Shown one piece after another: positions 10,101 through 20,559 of a DNA stretch of 64,000 bases. The stretch is from Ostrinia nubilalis. Its lineage: Eukaryota; Arthropoda; Insecta; Lepidoptera; Crambidae. Positions within the stretch are counted from its first letter, which is position 1. Each line of letters starts with the position of its first letter. A program made the translations under genes and the position numbers. The notes beneath the pieces were generated by a model. The model saw only the letters and a list, made by a program, of their open reading frames with translations, ran no database searches and was not told where the DNA came from. The stretch lies in contig NC_087092.1 in NCBI RefSeq assembly GCF_963855985.1, forward strand, positions 7,192,001 through 7,256,000, given 5' to 3'.

Positions 10101-11334
10101 GCTTCCAATTGTCCCCAGGTCTCTTACATGGACTTTGATCAACCACGTGCATACAGAAATCATGCACTTAGGCGCAGAAAAGACCCTAGATAAACTGTAC
10201 GAACAGTATTGGTTCCCACAAATGGCGAAACAAGTTCGCATGTTTGTAAGTTCATGTATTGTGTGTAAGGCTTCCAAAGGTTGCTCAGGAGCCCAACAGG
10301 TCAGGCTGCACCCCATCCCTAAAGCTGCTACGCCTTGGCACACCATCCATATAGATATCACAGGCAAACTAAGTGGAAAAAGCGATAGGAAAGAATACTC
10401 TTCTGTTATAATCGATTCCTTCACTAAGTACGTTCTCTTAGAGTATACTTCCTCTCTCGATGCTGCTAGTGCAGTTAAAGCCCTAAAGAAAGCCGTTTGT
10501 CTTTTTGGAGCCCCCAAGCGGATAATTGCCGATCAGGGTCGGTGTTACATCAGCGCCGACTTTAAGCAGTTCTGTTCTGACCACAACATCGAACTACATT
10601 TTATCGCTACGGGTTCCAGTAGAGCCAATGGTCAAGTGGAGCGAGTGATGCGCACTTTAAAGAGCCTTCTCACTATTATAGAAAATGACCCCAACAAAAC
10701 ATGGCGAGACGAACTTCCTGATGTCCAGCTAGCATTAAACAGTACGCGATCTCGAGTCACAGGTTACACTCCAACAGAATTGATGTTCGGTATACGCGCG
10801 CAGTCTTTAGGCATATCCCGTATAGCCCACCAAGTAGAACCAGAACAGCGTATAGATTTAGAGGAAGCTAGAAACATTGCAGCGCAAAACATTAGTAAGG
10901 CCGCGTCTTCTGAAATAGAACGATTTAACCGAGGCCGCGCAGTGGTAAAACCATTTTCTACTGGTGAGTACGTTTTCATAAAATCCAGTGAACGCAACCA
11001 GACGAAACTGCATAGGAAATTTAGGGGTCCGTTTGTAATTACTCGCGTGCTAGATCATGACCGGTATGAGCTGCGGAATATTGACGGGTCTAATAGAACG
11101 TATAAGTATGCACACGAAAATCTACGTGCGGTACCCAGAGGCTACGATGGCTTACTTGAAATAGCTACTTCTCTAACTGACTGTGACGAAGTGGCCGAGA
11201 CGGCGGGCCAGGGTCAAAATGAGATGGAGAGGGTTTCGTCCGATGATGATAGTGAAACCGTGTCTGTTGATGGCTCGCGTACTTGTTCCGCTACTTCCGG
11301 AACCCTCTCTGCCTCTGAATTAGACGAGCCCTAA
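7066..11334 (+). CDS. gag-pol: Gag-Pol polyprotein of the Ty3/Gypsy element
   Basis: One uninterrupted frame of 1422 residues. I start at the ATG at 7066 (context GGCAATGG); the frame is open further upstream only from a TTG. Visible in order: an RNA-binding capsid region; two CCHC zinc knuckles starting at C257 (CHRCGAQGHKALDC) and C299 (CFVCGQPGHLASTC); an aspartic protease with DSGSA at D353; reverse transcriptase with YMDD at 664-667; RNase H with TDAS, D813; an integrase HHCC finger from about H1027; the catalytic triad D1097, D1156 and E1192 with the DD35E spacing; and a GPF-type C-terminal module before an acidic, serine-rich tail. No frameshift separates gag from pol, so both would be made at equal translation unless protein processing or splicing adjusts the ratio. 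No inactivating change was seen, so the copy may be competent. The element would convert its RNA to DNA in cytoplasmic particles and integrate it. Confidence 0.95.
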   Translation: METHDNDRGTDPSHQGDVPLSEVGCEGQTSEENVRGRETTTPNFVLHMETLLSRLLSTPQPERSTSASTQLIQFNPDDSEADIEGWCRVTEIIIDNRKLEGAELLLVLTHALKGRAASCLTKLHASQLSWPQIKELLLAKFAKPMLAQDYFDDILRFQVGPKETACEAAMRLWSLIERIPRTEMAEDIQTGFVAAVLSQKDPAIRRELHSHNVSTRAQLFRILNGISLKRRHDINDMTQDIETKRARFMEPRFTGTCHRCGAQGHKALDCRRRRDNIPAATKTSDLSSKTPETSRSLTCFVCGQPGHLASTCPDRRGGGGAPATTKEVHVCERRASRSTLTTSSGEPVSFLFDSGSACSLVTSSFAEKFPGTLHNNLVCLTGIGKEDVKCVSQVFSPVTIQGITVPLLFHIVPDGSITEPVIIGRDLLENDVRVQINSDKIEFSLSKKVNLTDKSDSFDFSMIDTDLEGDDKTALINVLKKYSDFFIDGIPTRRVTTGTLRIDPIDPNKIVQRRPYRLAPTEKEIVKDKIESLLKAGVIRESNSPFASPILLVKKKDGTDRMCVDYRELNANTRPEHFPLPRIDEQIDRLHGAHYFSSLDMASGYHQILVDSDSDSIARTAFVTPEGQYEYLAMPFGLRNSASVYQRCINKALGPLKDKVALAYMDDVLCYSSDVTQGLERLDKTLLALSEAGFSFNIKKCKFMKGQIDYLGYVIKSGEVAPNPKKIQALANAPTPKTATQVRQFLGLASYFRRFVPNYTRVVGPLYPLTKLKGPIKWTEAHDEIHKKIVKILTSEPVLTIFDRDAPIELHTDASSEGYGAILIQRKDNVPHVVSYFSRRTTDTESRYHSYELETLAVVRAVENFRHYLYGQHFTVFTDCNSLKASKSKTDLTPRVHRWWAFLQAYDFDIVHKQGTSMEHADFLSRNLPQSESPPGQSELDKTHDTVKKIKDVHFVELHQGWLAVEQKRDSEIQDLISKHTNRELPEAVAHTYDIRQGILYRKVERNKSTFWLPIVPRSLTWTLINHVHTEIMHLGAEKTLDKLYEQYWFPQMAKQVRMFVSSCIVCKASKGCSGAQQVRLHPIPKAATPWHTIHIDITGKLSGKSDRKEYSSVIIDSFTKYVLLEYTSSLDAASAVKALKKAVCLFGAPKRIIADQGRCYISADFKQFCSDHNIELHFIATGSSRANGQVERVMRTLKSLLTIIENDPNKTWRDELPDVQLALNSTRSRVTGYTPTELMFGIRAQSLGISRIAHQVEPEQRIDLEEARNIAAQNISKAASSEIERFNRGRAVVKPFSTGEYVFIKSSERNQTKLHRKFRGPFVITRVLDHDRYELRNIDGSNRTYKYAHENLRAVPRGYDGLLEIATSLTDCDEVAETAGQGQNEMERVSSDDDSETVSVDGSRTCSATSGTLSASELDEP
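7126..7143 (+). other. Primer binding site, tRNA-Leu type, inside the reading frame
   Basis: Directly after the LTR end stands TCAGAAGTGGGATGCGAA. It is complementary, with one mismatch, to the acceptor-stem and T-arm side of eukaryotic tRNA-Leu (3' part CCCACTTCTGACACCA). The match starts exactly at the LTR boundary but leaves out the last five tRNA nucleotides. The site encodes residues SEVGCE of Gag. The tRNA sequence is from general knowledge. Confidence 0.75.
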
Positions 11335-11530
11335 CTTTATGTGAGTGTTATTTTTTCATTGTCCGTGTGTGTAATATTGTGTGTGAGAGACTGGGAGTAC
11401 CTTTGTCGTAGTAGGTTAAGGGACTGGCTTATGATGGTCGATGTCCTAAAAGCCTGACTACATTGGGATCAAGGGATTGGTTTGGGGACTGGCTTATATT
11501 GGTCGATGTTCCTAATCAGTCTGCTGTAGC

Positions 11531-11620
11531 CTGTGAGAGGCTGGGTTGGCCTGTGAGAGGCTGAGTTGGCCTGTGAGAGGCTGAGTTGGCCTGTGAGAGG
11601 CTGAGTTGGCCTGTGAGAGG
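11531..11620 (+). repeat. 20-bp tandem repeat, 4.5 units
   Basis: The unit CTGTGAGAGGCTGAGTTGGC is repeated four and a half times. The first unit differs at one base (GGGTT for GAGTT). It lies between the polyprotein stop and the purine tract. Confidence 0.95.
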
Positions 11621-11743
11621 CGTTATGGAGTTTATGGTTTGGCAAATGGTCGAAGGGACGCTGAGGGGTTGTCCGGTCCATGTCGCCATATCAGATGGAG
11701 GCTGGTCGAAGGGACGCTTGCGCTCAGTTGTCCGGTCCATTAT

Positions 11744-11766
11744 GTTGGTGTGTGTGTGTGTGTGTG
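11744..11766 (+). repeat. TG dinucleotide microsatellite
   Basis: A short (TG)n tract within the 3' region of the Gypsy element. Confidence 0.9.
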
Positions 11767-11854
11767 CTTAATTCACCGTCTTCATAAATTATGTCAGTGA
11801 TGGACGAGCGTGGGTGGGATTTACCAGTTATTCATTTTGTCCCTGCAGATTAAC

Positions 11855-11867
11855 GGGAGGAGGAGAG
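11855..11867 (+). other. Polypurine tract candidate, displaced from the 3' LTR
   Basis: GGGAGGAGGAGAG is the only strong purine run before the 3' LTR, and it is followed at once by TGACTGG. The usual plus-strand primer site abuts the LTR, but here 49 bases separate it from the repeat boundary at 11917. See the finding on this mismatch. Confidence 0.6.
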
Positions 11868-11916
11868 TGACTGGCATATGAGATCGCACGAGGACGTGCC
11901 AATGTCAGTCTGGCCG

Positions 11917-12276
11917 TGACGGCGCATCGATTATTTTAGAGCGGGGTAGTCGTCCCGCTCTGACGCAACACCGAGCGCTGGCGCGCGCCCGCAGTCGAGC
12001 GCAGCCTTCATAGCGGTTATATCGATTTGCATCGCGCAACTACGCTACGTGTTCGGTGGAGTGTCTGTGATTTTCGATTAATTCTAATATCGGCAATGTA
12101 ATAGAAGTAATATCTCGGTGATTATTAAAATAGCTTGGACTTAATGGTGAAAGTTCGTTTAATTTTCCTCGCCCGATTACCCACGCCAATCTACCCACTA
12201 TTTGACACTATTGGCAATGGAGACCCACGATAATGATAGAGGTACTGATCCTTCACATCAGGGTGACGTGCCTTTA
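11917..12276 (+). repeat. 3' LTR of the Gypsy element
   Basis: A 360-bp copy of 6766-7125 with no mismatch that I could see. AGTT follows directly and repeats the four bases before the 5' LTR. It also carries the Gag start codon, which here runs only into flanking host DNA and soon stops. Confidence 0.95.
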
Positions 12277-13248
12277 AGTTTATATTCTAATTATTATAAT
12301 AATAGTATACAAAACTAGGTCTAGGTTTTATTAATAATAAGAACAACCAATTATGTTTGGTTGTTTGTCACAGTGACGCTTTGGTTGCATTGATTTAATA
12401 TTAGGTACACAAATCTTTTATCTGCTGTTGCCGTGGTTTCCCGTTCTTATCAAATCGCCTGAAATAAATTATATTTCAAAATTATGTAAACAATAGTTTA
12501 ATTTTAATTCAGTCAAGTTAGTAAAATGGCAGGTGAACCTTGAACCAATAGGATACGGCAAATTTCATTTAATAGGCCCATAGGAAATACAGAAAGTAAC
12601 AGCTCAATAATTCTCATTGAAAACAACAGTTATAAATTATTTGTTATTTATTACTTGACCGATATAATTATTTGGTCAAATGTCACATGTTTTCCTAATA
12701 ATGTAGGTTGATTAAACAATTGTAAAAAATCAGAACTAACGAAATAATTAATTGATTACACAGGGAAAATCTATTTCATTGTATAGTTAATTAAAACAAT
12801 AGCTCACAACATCAAATACAGAGGCAACTCATTTTGCGTCACTAATCGCCTTAAAAATTCAATTGATATGCTCGGCATGTCAGATTGTGGGGTTTGCCCG
12901 TGCCATATCTCTTTCTTAATGAACTGTGTAATCTGTATTCGTCAGCTGTCACCTATCTTACATTATTGATTAAATTTTATCCACGGTCTGGCAGGATAGT
13001 GTAGCGTGACCACCTGTCTGCCCTTTGGTCGACCTGATTACGGTTGCTAGATTGCAACTTTTCAGGAAAATTACACTATGATCAGCACTTCACTATCAGA
13101 TAGTGCCTAAACTAAAAATAACATAGATAATTAAGTGTGTTAGGAATTATGAGCTTTTGCGTTTGATCAAGTCTGTGAATACGCCTTAATAACACCTAAT
13201 CAGAAGAGTTTTAGGCTGACACTGTGTAGGTATGTTGTCGACACGAAA

Positions 13249-13271
13249 AGAAGAAGAAGAAGAAGAAAGAA
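13249..13271 (+). repeat. AGA/GAA trinucleotide microsatellite
   Basis: A run of AGAAGAAGAAGAAGAAG type in intronic sequence. Confidence 0.9.
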
Positions 13272-14787
13272 AAGTTAAGTTTTCTTGGTTCTAAATTCGA
13301 GTTCAGGCCGGACACGGTATACTCGTAAAATCACTATGACTTTACTAGATAAACTAGATTGAAGGGAATATGACTTCCGTGCTTCGCAGGGCACTTCAGA
13401 CGTTTATAGGGGCTTACGAGTATAACTATAGGACGTCAGTTACCTACAAAAAATAAAAAGAAACAAAAATTCAGAATAGCACTCTAGTTTTGATTAAATG
13501 AGCGTTTGTAGGTAATTTTTATCCAGATTAACTCATTAAACAGATTAAACACCATAGTAACAATTTAACCAAATGGGATGTGCGTATCTAATTTGGGAAT
13601 TCCTGCCGTTTGTATGACTCGTCGGGAGACGCGACTATTCGCCTATCCATAAACATAATTTATACCACACGTTGAGTGGTCCCTATGACGATGCCATGCC
13701 TCATCGTTTCAGCGAAAGGCAGCCATGACTCACCGATCATTCAGACCGGAGTTTGTATACTCATACTTTCATTGTAGAGATTATTTTCAAGTGAATGTTT
13801 TATTTATCTACACCCGGTAATCCGTTTTGTTGTAGCCATTGATAAGCATTAAGCATGCTCCAATTCATGCGGCCGGTTGAAAGATGAAAGATTTGCGTGT
13901 ATTTTAGATTTTGCGCTAATCCAAACTCGTACTAGGCGATGATTGTTCTGAAGCAGAATAGGAGTTCCGTGAACTTTCAAAATCTTAAATTCTTAATGAT
14001 TATTTAGGCCTTAGTATTATATTATAACGAAGTGAAACTAGTTATTAAACAGCCTAAATTTTTTTTGTAGATTGAAAACTAGCCTTTCCGCATGCCTGCG
14101 CATAGATTTTAATATTTTTTTCGGATTTGTCTAGTCCTGCATTATAAAATATTCTACAACATTATCACATTCTACACGCATTCACATTCTTCATGTCTAC
14201 GAAATATTTATTTAGATTTAGTACCATTACTTGCCAATGGATACGTTTTCTTACACAAAATAATTTTTTGAACTATAATATTCAAATAATTATAATATTA
14301 TATGTAAAAGTTTAAATTTTGACCCTTCAATCTCCTCTTTCAACTGTAAATTAAAGTTGTCATTATAGTTCTTTTTCTTAAACCACTTTTAAGTAACAAT
14401 AAACACTGTAACTTAATTATTTCTGCTGAATACTGCCAAAAATCACAGCGAGCCCAGCAGTCAGAGTAAACAAGTACACAATCACGTGATAAAATAGTAA
14501 GCTTTTAATTAATGGTAAATAAGGCTGAGATAACCTTTAAGCTGGGAGATAACGCATTCGAGCCGGGTTCGGTTGAAAGTACGAAGAGAGCATCAGCACG
14601 TCTGCTAATTAGTCTGCTTTGTAGTCCAGACAGTCTGGCTGCGATGTAACTATTAAATTGAATACAGTTCACATTTTTACCAAAATTAGCAGGATGCTCT
14701 GTAAAAAAAATATCATAGTATTAAATTTTTATTCGAAAAAGATGTAGGCATTACAAAATTCGGATTGTTTCTAATTCGGATTGTTCA

Positions 14788-14900
14788 TAGCGACGAAACG
14801 GTGAAGGTATGGGACTGGCCGACTCGTGGAACGCTGGTTCGATCCCCGCTGCCGCTTAACTGGTGAACCCAATTGTAACACATATTTAGCTTACCACGAG
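14788..14900 (+). repeat. Possible SINE head with box B
   Basis: GGTTCGATCCC at 14836-14846 is a perfect box B core, followed by CGCTGCCGC. No matching A box at tRNA spacing and no cloverleaf could be drawn, so this is more likely a degraded SINE than a tRNA gene. The limits are uncertain. Confidence 0.35.
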
Positions 14901-17499
14901 GGATAAACGGAATAAAAAAAACTATGAAACAGAAACGTAGTCGTTTGTTTTATTCAAAGCATTTGTAATTATGTCAACCATTTCAGCGATTTAATGACAC
15001 GTAGATGGTATCTTGTTGACGTGTCTGTCTGTGTATATCTGTAATCTTAGCATTTATCTAAAGAATTTGAAATTATCGGATACTCACACCGATCAGGAAA
15101 CATTGTTTTCTTCAGTATCTAAATTACTCGTTGATTTATCATTGCATTCCAATATCGTCATACAGTTGAACAATGATGTAATGTACTTTTCAGATAAGGT
15201 GTGTACAATTCCGAAAGTCAAGTAGATAAAATGTTGCTTACCTAAAGTTGTAACCTTATGTCCGGTTCACCTGTAAATCATCGGTCTATTCAGTCAGTAA
15301 TATCGGTTCAGATTTTTTAAATTAATTTCTTAAAATTTGGTTTTTGTATTTTAATTTTTTTCTTCCTTAAAGATTCGACTTAATTAATTGAACAATTCTT
15401 TGCTTTCTCTTTTTTAATACGCAGCATAAAAAACGCCTTTTGTTTCCTTTTATGCGTTACTTTTTTATGATAAAAGAAATACACTTTGTATTTGTTTGTG
15501 ACAATAATGTTGAGCATGTCAAGAATACATCTCGTCTCAATGGACAATAAATGTAATTGAAATGTAACCAATAGGAACCCGTTAATGACAATGTCAATTG
15601 TTTTGCATGATTTCTGTATTAGCGGTCAGTGAGTTCAACGGCGGAGAGGAAACTTTTTAATGGATGCAATCATTTATTGGCTAACATAACAATGCGTGTA
15701 GACAAAGTAACTTCACTACGGAATTACAGACAGTTTTTCAGTACCTGTTAAGTTTTCTTAAAATATTTCGTAGCACTAGACTGCGCGGGAGTCTATCGCT
15801 TTCCGAAAACGTGTAACGTATAGTTATTCCTTACATTTATTTTGTTCACGTATCGTTATCGAATAACGAGCGATTCGCAACATACATCACTAACGGTAAT
15901 TCATTAAGCAACATAGCAATCACAGTAATTTTAATAATTATCATTATAGGTACAGAAGAATTTATCTCGAACAACTTTATAAACACGGATTGTGTGCCAT
16001 TCGTGTGACACGACGATAACGGCGGGTCGCGGCTATTCATTCAAGTTTTAATTAAATAAAATGACTGACCGACTCAATCACTATTGTTACTCATTTGCTA
16101 TTGTGTCGTCTCTTTACAGTGTCAGGTGCTTCTTTTTGTTATTATGAATGTAATTTAAATCAATAGATTTTATTGAATTGATGCAACTTAAAAAAGCTTG
16201 TAGCTTGCGTCTAGTATTTTGTGCGTCTAGGGATCGGTTAGGTTAGGGCACTGCTGTAGGATTTTATCATGTCACTAAAGAAAACTTCCGATAGTATTTT
16301 TATTTGTATCTTTGGATAGGCGTTTTTTTACAGGATTTGTGAAACCGATGAATTTCCTGGTTAGGATGTTTAAAAAAATTCAAACTGACGAAAACGACAC
16401 TAAGCTAAGACAAAAGCTTTGAGCTTTTTTTCCTGTTTTGTATAGTTCCGGATTTGGTCAATCCCCACTTAATATTTACTCTTTAGGCAATTTTCACGGT
16501 TTGGCCTCTTTTGACGATTTATTTATTTATTAAGAATTCATCTACTGACATACTTAGACGGTTAATGATGAAAATAATTTCTTTAATAAAGTAGGTAACT
16601 ACATAATTATGATTTTTTTACCTGTTTAGTGTTAGAAAAGACAAAGGGAAAATCAAATACCTAAATGGTAATTCTTAATGGAATTTGTCATACTTGGCTG
16701 CAAAATGTGACTATAGGTAAAATCGATTTTCCTCATGTGTCAATTTAGAAGGTAATTATTGTGACACTTTCTTTTGTAGGTGCTGATTGTATGACACACT
16801 TTATTTTACGATAGCGATAAACACTTTTGTGTGTTATGAATGAGTTGTAGGTTGTAGGCAGTTAAAATGTTAATTGAAAGTGTAATGAGTAATATACAGT
16901 TTTCTAGGACATTGACTTATTTTAAACGAGGTATTTCTTGAAGCGCACTATTGCCACCTTGTTATATTCCTTAAATCTTTGAAATCTTCAGGACCCGAAC
17001 AATTTTATATATTTTACACAAATTAAGAGTTTAAAGTATGTATAAAATAATATTATGTGTGCCGTCACAAAAAAAACTGTTATTTTAGGATATAAGCCCA
17101 TTTAAAACAGCTCTTTGACGCTGTCCTACTTTTTGTAAGGAGCTCTAGTATTTAAAAAAAATATTTTAATGAATTCATAAAATATAATATTAGTACGCCA
17201 TTCTTCCTTGATTTGAAAGTGAGTCACAACATTCATTGCGTGTCAGTAATGACAAATTGCACACATGCAATCGCCTTTGCTACTGCGTAATTTGGTGCAA
17301 TTTCTACCCCTTTCTAAGAAATCATTGAACGTGTATTAATAGGAAGTATGTTCCGTTTCGTTTCTGATATTAAATCGTTATCTGACAGTTGCTGCACTGC
17401 GCTTTATAATTATAATAGATTCGCAGTGGCTGAGACTAACCAGAGACTATAGAGCGAATAGTATAAATCAGGTGCGCGGTTTGCCATGCGGTGTAAATA

Positions 17500-17765
17500 T
17501 TTATTTACATTTCGTGCCGGTGTGGCACGACGCGTATCTACTCAAGGGATACCAGGGATTCACGCGCGTGCAAAAGCGTGCCACGTTGTGGTTCTTTCGT
17601 GCTGTAGTTGCTGGGGGATAGTGGTCTTTATGGCCTGATATTTGAGTTATAGTGTCGTGTGTGATTGTAAAAAGTGTCGGCTGGCCGTTGGCGACAATCA
17701 GGCTGCGTGGGCACTATCGCGCGAGGTCGCGCCGCTCACCCCGCTATCTCGGCCGTGCAGCGGCT
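17500..17765. other. GC-rich patch in the presumed intron
   Basis: CpG-dense sequence (for example CGCGCGAGGTCGCGCCGCTC) within AT-rich DNA. It could be an enhancer, an alternative first exon or a promoter of a non-coding RNA. A 66-codon frame crosses it but has no recognisable feature. Confidence 0.3.
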
Positions 17766-18519
17766 CATTAACTCTATTAATAATTATAATTCATCTCATA
17801 TCTTCTACCCTATTGTTCTTCGGGACGTTTTCCACTCATTAAACGTGTACCTATGTCACCTTCAAACTGTCGTTGTACGGGTCAAATTGCTATCAGTTTG
17901 TAATCGCTATTTTTCGGTCGCGAAAATACTCGTACATCCATTAATAACACCTGATAAGCATGTCGGTACATCCACACTTGAGTATTTATTGATTTTGTCT
18001 TAAAATGTGAATGATACACTCATTTAGGTATATGATACATTTGGTGTCCATTTGCGTATGTGTTGCTAGCTCAAGTAAAGATGGTAATGAAGGAGTAATT
18101 TGTTTCCGATTGCACTATTTTAAATTAAGTACCTACGAAAAGCTTAATTTATTCATTTGCTATGTTTAACCTTTAATTGTTTTGTAATCAATTAATAATT
18201 CTGTTGACTTTGAAAAAGCAAGTTACGTAAAACGTGGCCATGCAATAGCGTATTGACAGGTTATAAAAAGTGTCTCAGTTACTGGTGGTGTGAGCCCCAG
18301 CAAGTAAAGGTTAGGCGTAGGCGTCGCAGGTGAAAGGGCGTGGCGTAACGCACCCCGCCTCTCCCACCTGCTTTCCGTACCCGCCCGTTTCATGAACAAG
18401 CTATATTTTCTTTATTACCTAAAAAAATATCAAACTCATCGCGATGCCTTCTTACTGTCTTATTATATAGTGCCAACAAATGATGCTTAATTATCTGTGC
18501 CTAATAATACCTATGCACG

Positions 18520-18638
18520 ACGATCTGGTAAAGGTCGCGGGAGGACCCTGGATGCGGGCAGCGCAGGACCGTTAATTGTGAAAAACTTTGGGGGAGGCCT
18601 TTGTCCAGCAGAGGACGTCATTTGGCTGAAACGAACAA
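18520..18638 (+). mobile_element. Very short RTE-like LINE 3' end, plus strand
   Basis: About 119 bp flanked by TATGCACG (18512-18519 and 18639-18646). In the right frame it reads as DDLVKVAGR, then WMRAAQDR, then LGEAFVQQ, the C-terminal end of the same protein as in the copies at 3147 and 36187, with internal stops. The 3' tail ends GGCTGAAACGAAC like the copies at 3147 and 40076. Confidence 0.8.
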
Positions 18639-19059
18639 TATGCACGCACGCATCTTTGAAAGATAAGTTGGTATTTCTGAACGCAATCGATAACTTTTCT
18701 AGTCTATTTTACATCATAGTCTATTTTCTTAGGTAGGTATACGACGTACTACGTCAAACGATATCCTAAATTGCGTTAATTAGATTTAGGATGAACTTAA
18801 AACGTAATTTAATGGGTTTCCTTAAACAAAACAAATCAAAAGAGAACGGTGATAATTGATTTGTCACTTTGTAAATCGAATTGCAAGACTCCGGTAAAAC
18901 TTTAAGGAAAAACTGATGTATATTTTAAGTGCTAAGCTCACACTTTTCCTATATTTGCCGACGTCTTAATGGACTTGCTGTGTTTGAGGCTGTTAATTCA
19001 ATTAGCTAGACCCAGACGGTCGTTCGTCAGTCAACGGTACTCATTGTTTTATTCTACTA

Positions 19060-19393
19060 GGGGAGACCGAGGAGATTTGTAACAGAGGTGAGTTGTTACA
19101 AAGCTAATTTCTGTGCACCTATGACAGGCTGAGTTGCACCGTCTAACTGTAACCGTAACTTTAACGATAACCGGTGTTTTTTGTATGGAGTTTGAGAGAT
19201 CTTTGACATTTGTTAAAGTTAAAGTAAGATGGTGCAACCCAGCCTTAGTGGGCTGAAAATTTCACGCAAAATCTGGAGTGTCGAAATATCAATCAATGAA
19301 TACGTGAAGTCGCAAGCTCGATAAACGGTCTTAGGTTCAGAGAAATGGACTTTATCACAACACACCTCTGTTACAACTCTCCTCGGTCTCCCC
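19060..19393. mobile_element. MITE with 44-bp terminal inverted repeats, pogo-like ends
   Basis: The left end (19060-19103) and the complement of the right end (19350-19393) both begin GGGGAGACCGAGGAGA and agree over about 44 bases with only a few differences. A TA stands at the left border and TG at the right, so a TA duplication is likely but degraded at one side. The GGGGA termini next to TA resemble the pogo-like element at 28883-29967. A second, unrelated MITE lies inside. Confidence 0.75.
19127..19245. repeat. Small inverted-repeat element (MITE), copy 2, nested
   Basis: The left end GGCTGAGTTGCACCGTCTAA and right end GATGGTGCAACCCAGCC are inverted repeats. The core AACCGGTGTTTTTTGTATGG is shared with the copy at 4118-4220. 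It sits entirely inside the MITE at 19060-19393, so it inserted later than that element. Confidence 0.8.
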
Positions 19394-20559
19394 TGCAAAA
19401 TCCTTAATGTGTTCGTTTGGCAGTTAGACTCAACTACATTTCTACATTAGTGCTATAGACTACTATATTTCTACACTGTTGCTCGGCCGTGTCGAATTGT
19501 ATTTAGTCTACGGGTTTTATGATTGTTATGACTACTTTTTAAGCCACGTTTTACCGTGCTTTCTGTCGGTTGTATATCAAAATATACACTGCCATGTACA
19601 TAATCACGTAGATTAACATTACGCAATCAAGTAAGTAGGATTTTTTGGGTTTTTTCTCGTGGACATGGGTTGTCCACAGATGAAAAGTATTTCTTTCAGC
19701 ATTTAATTCAGAAAATAAGCCTCACAGTTAACCATTTTTCATTTATACTTTAATTGAAAATGCATTATCTGTTTGTCTGGTGTTTCTAAATTGCGATCTG
19801 AGTATCTAAAGGTGACAAGGTTTGCGTGCAATTAGACACCGTGATACCTTATTTGGGTTTGTTCTAAGTTAATTAATGGAAATATCCATTCTCACGCTTG
19901 TACGACCCAAATTTATATTAGCATCTCAAACAAAAGATGTAATCATGGAATTACCTTCAATATTTGTTCGAGATAAATGGCGTACATTGGCATAATCCTG
20001 GCTCGGAATCGGTAGCTATGTTGTAACTTCTGCCAGTACACAGTCAGCCGGCCGCGGTGCGCTTATTAAGAGAAAACTGTAATTTGACTAAATAACATAC
20101 AAGGTAACTTGTAAGTACCTATTCATGTACAAGTCTATCAACATTTTTGAAGTGTTAATACCATTGAGAAATCAATCCGTGTTGAGTTTAAGATTACATA
20201 TGGCTGTAACTTTAAAAATTTTATCTTATAGGAAAATTTACAGTATGAGTAGGATATAAGGACGTATTGTTTAAATTTTCTCGAAATGAGCATATTTTTT
20301 TATTAGTAAGCTCGATTTCACAATAAGTAATTGATTTATCCACAGATCTGTGGTTTTATAATTGTATGACTATGTACTTATTTACTTAGTCATCTTGGTA
20401 CGAAGACTATTTCATTTGATTCCACGTTGTCACCCCATTGGGGTTTTGCCCCTGCCGATCATCGAACTTAAAGAAAAACCTGATCTTGTTTCGATCCGAG
20501 TACAGTTAGCCGAGCATTAAGTAATCGGACCCGAGAGCGTCGAGATAATGTTGTGTACG

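Larger units (their letters stand above)
11335..11854 (+). repeat. Repeat-rich 3' non-coding region of the Gypsy element
   Basis: It holds three sets of internal repeats. One pair contains GGACTGGCTTATRWTGGTCGATG (11423 and 11485 areas). A 20-bp tandem lies at 11531-11620. A third pair contains GGTCGAAGGGACGC and TTGTCCGGTCCAT (about 11648 and 11703). A TG microsatellite lies at 11744-11766. No coding frame is supported. Confidence 0.85.
6762..12280 (+). mobile_element. Complete Ty3/Gypsy LTR retrotransposon with target duplication
   Basis: The element proper spans 6766-12276 (5511 bp). Two 360-bp LTRs flank a single long frame, and AGTT (6762-6765 and 12277-12280) is the target-site duplication. 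I saw no difference between the two LTRs on a base-by-base read, which implies a recent insertion. Order is LTR, PBS, gag-protease-reverse transcriptase-RNase H-integrase, repeat-rich 3' region, purine tract, LTR. There is no second frame that could encode an envelope. It sits in the same orientation as the cv-2-like gene, inside its presumed first intron. Integrase after RNase H is the Ty3/Gypsy order, not Ty1/Copia. The tRNA-Leu-like PBS resembles the mdg3/micropia group; that placement is from memory of the families and is tentative. Confidence 0.95.
12281..19057. other. Long non-coding stretch, presumed intron 1 of the cv-2-like gene
   Basis: No supported coding exon; open frames are short and without recognisable domains. 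Recognisable items are a GAA-type run at 13249-13271, a box B-like motif at 14836-14846, a GC-rich patch at about 17500-17765 and a small LINE fragment at 18520-18638. The remainder is AT-rich and unrecognised. Confidence 0.45.

Noticed and set aside
11531..11620. CRISPR-like regular repeat
   Set aside because: Units are directly adjacent without spacers and lie in a eukaryotic retrotransposon.
11335..11916. Possible envelope-like third frame of the Gypsy element
   Set aside because: The region is only about 580 bases, is full of tandem repeats and has no frame longer than about 75 codons.
14836..14846. tRNA gene suggested by perfect box B
   Set aside because: No A box at the right distance and no cloverleaf; called a possible SINE relic.
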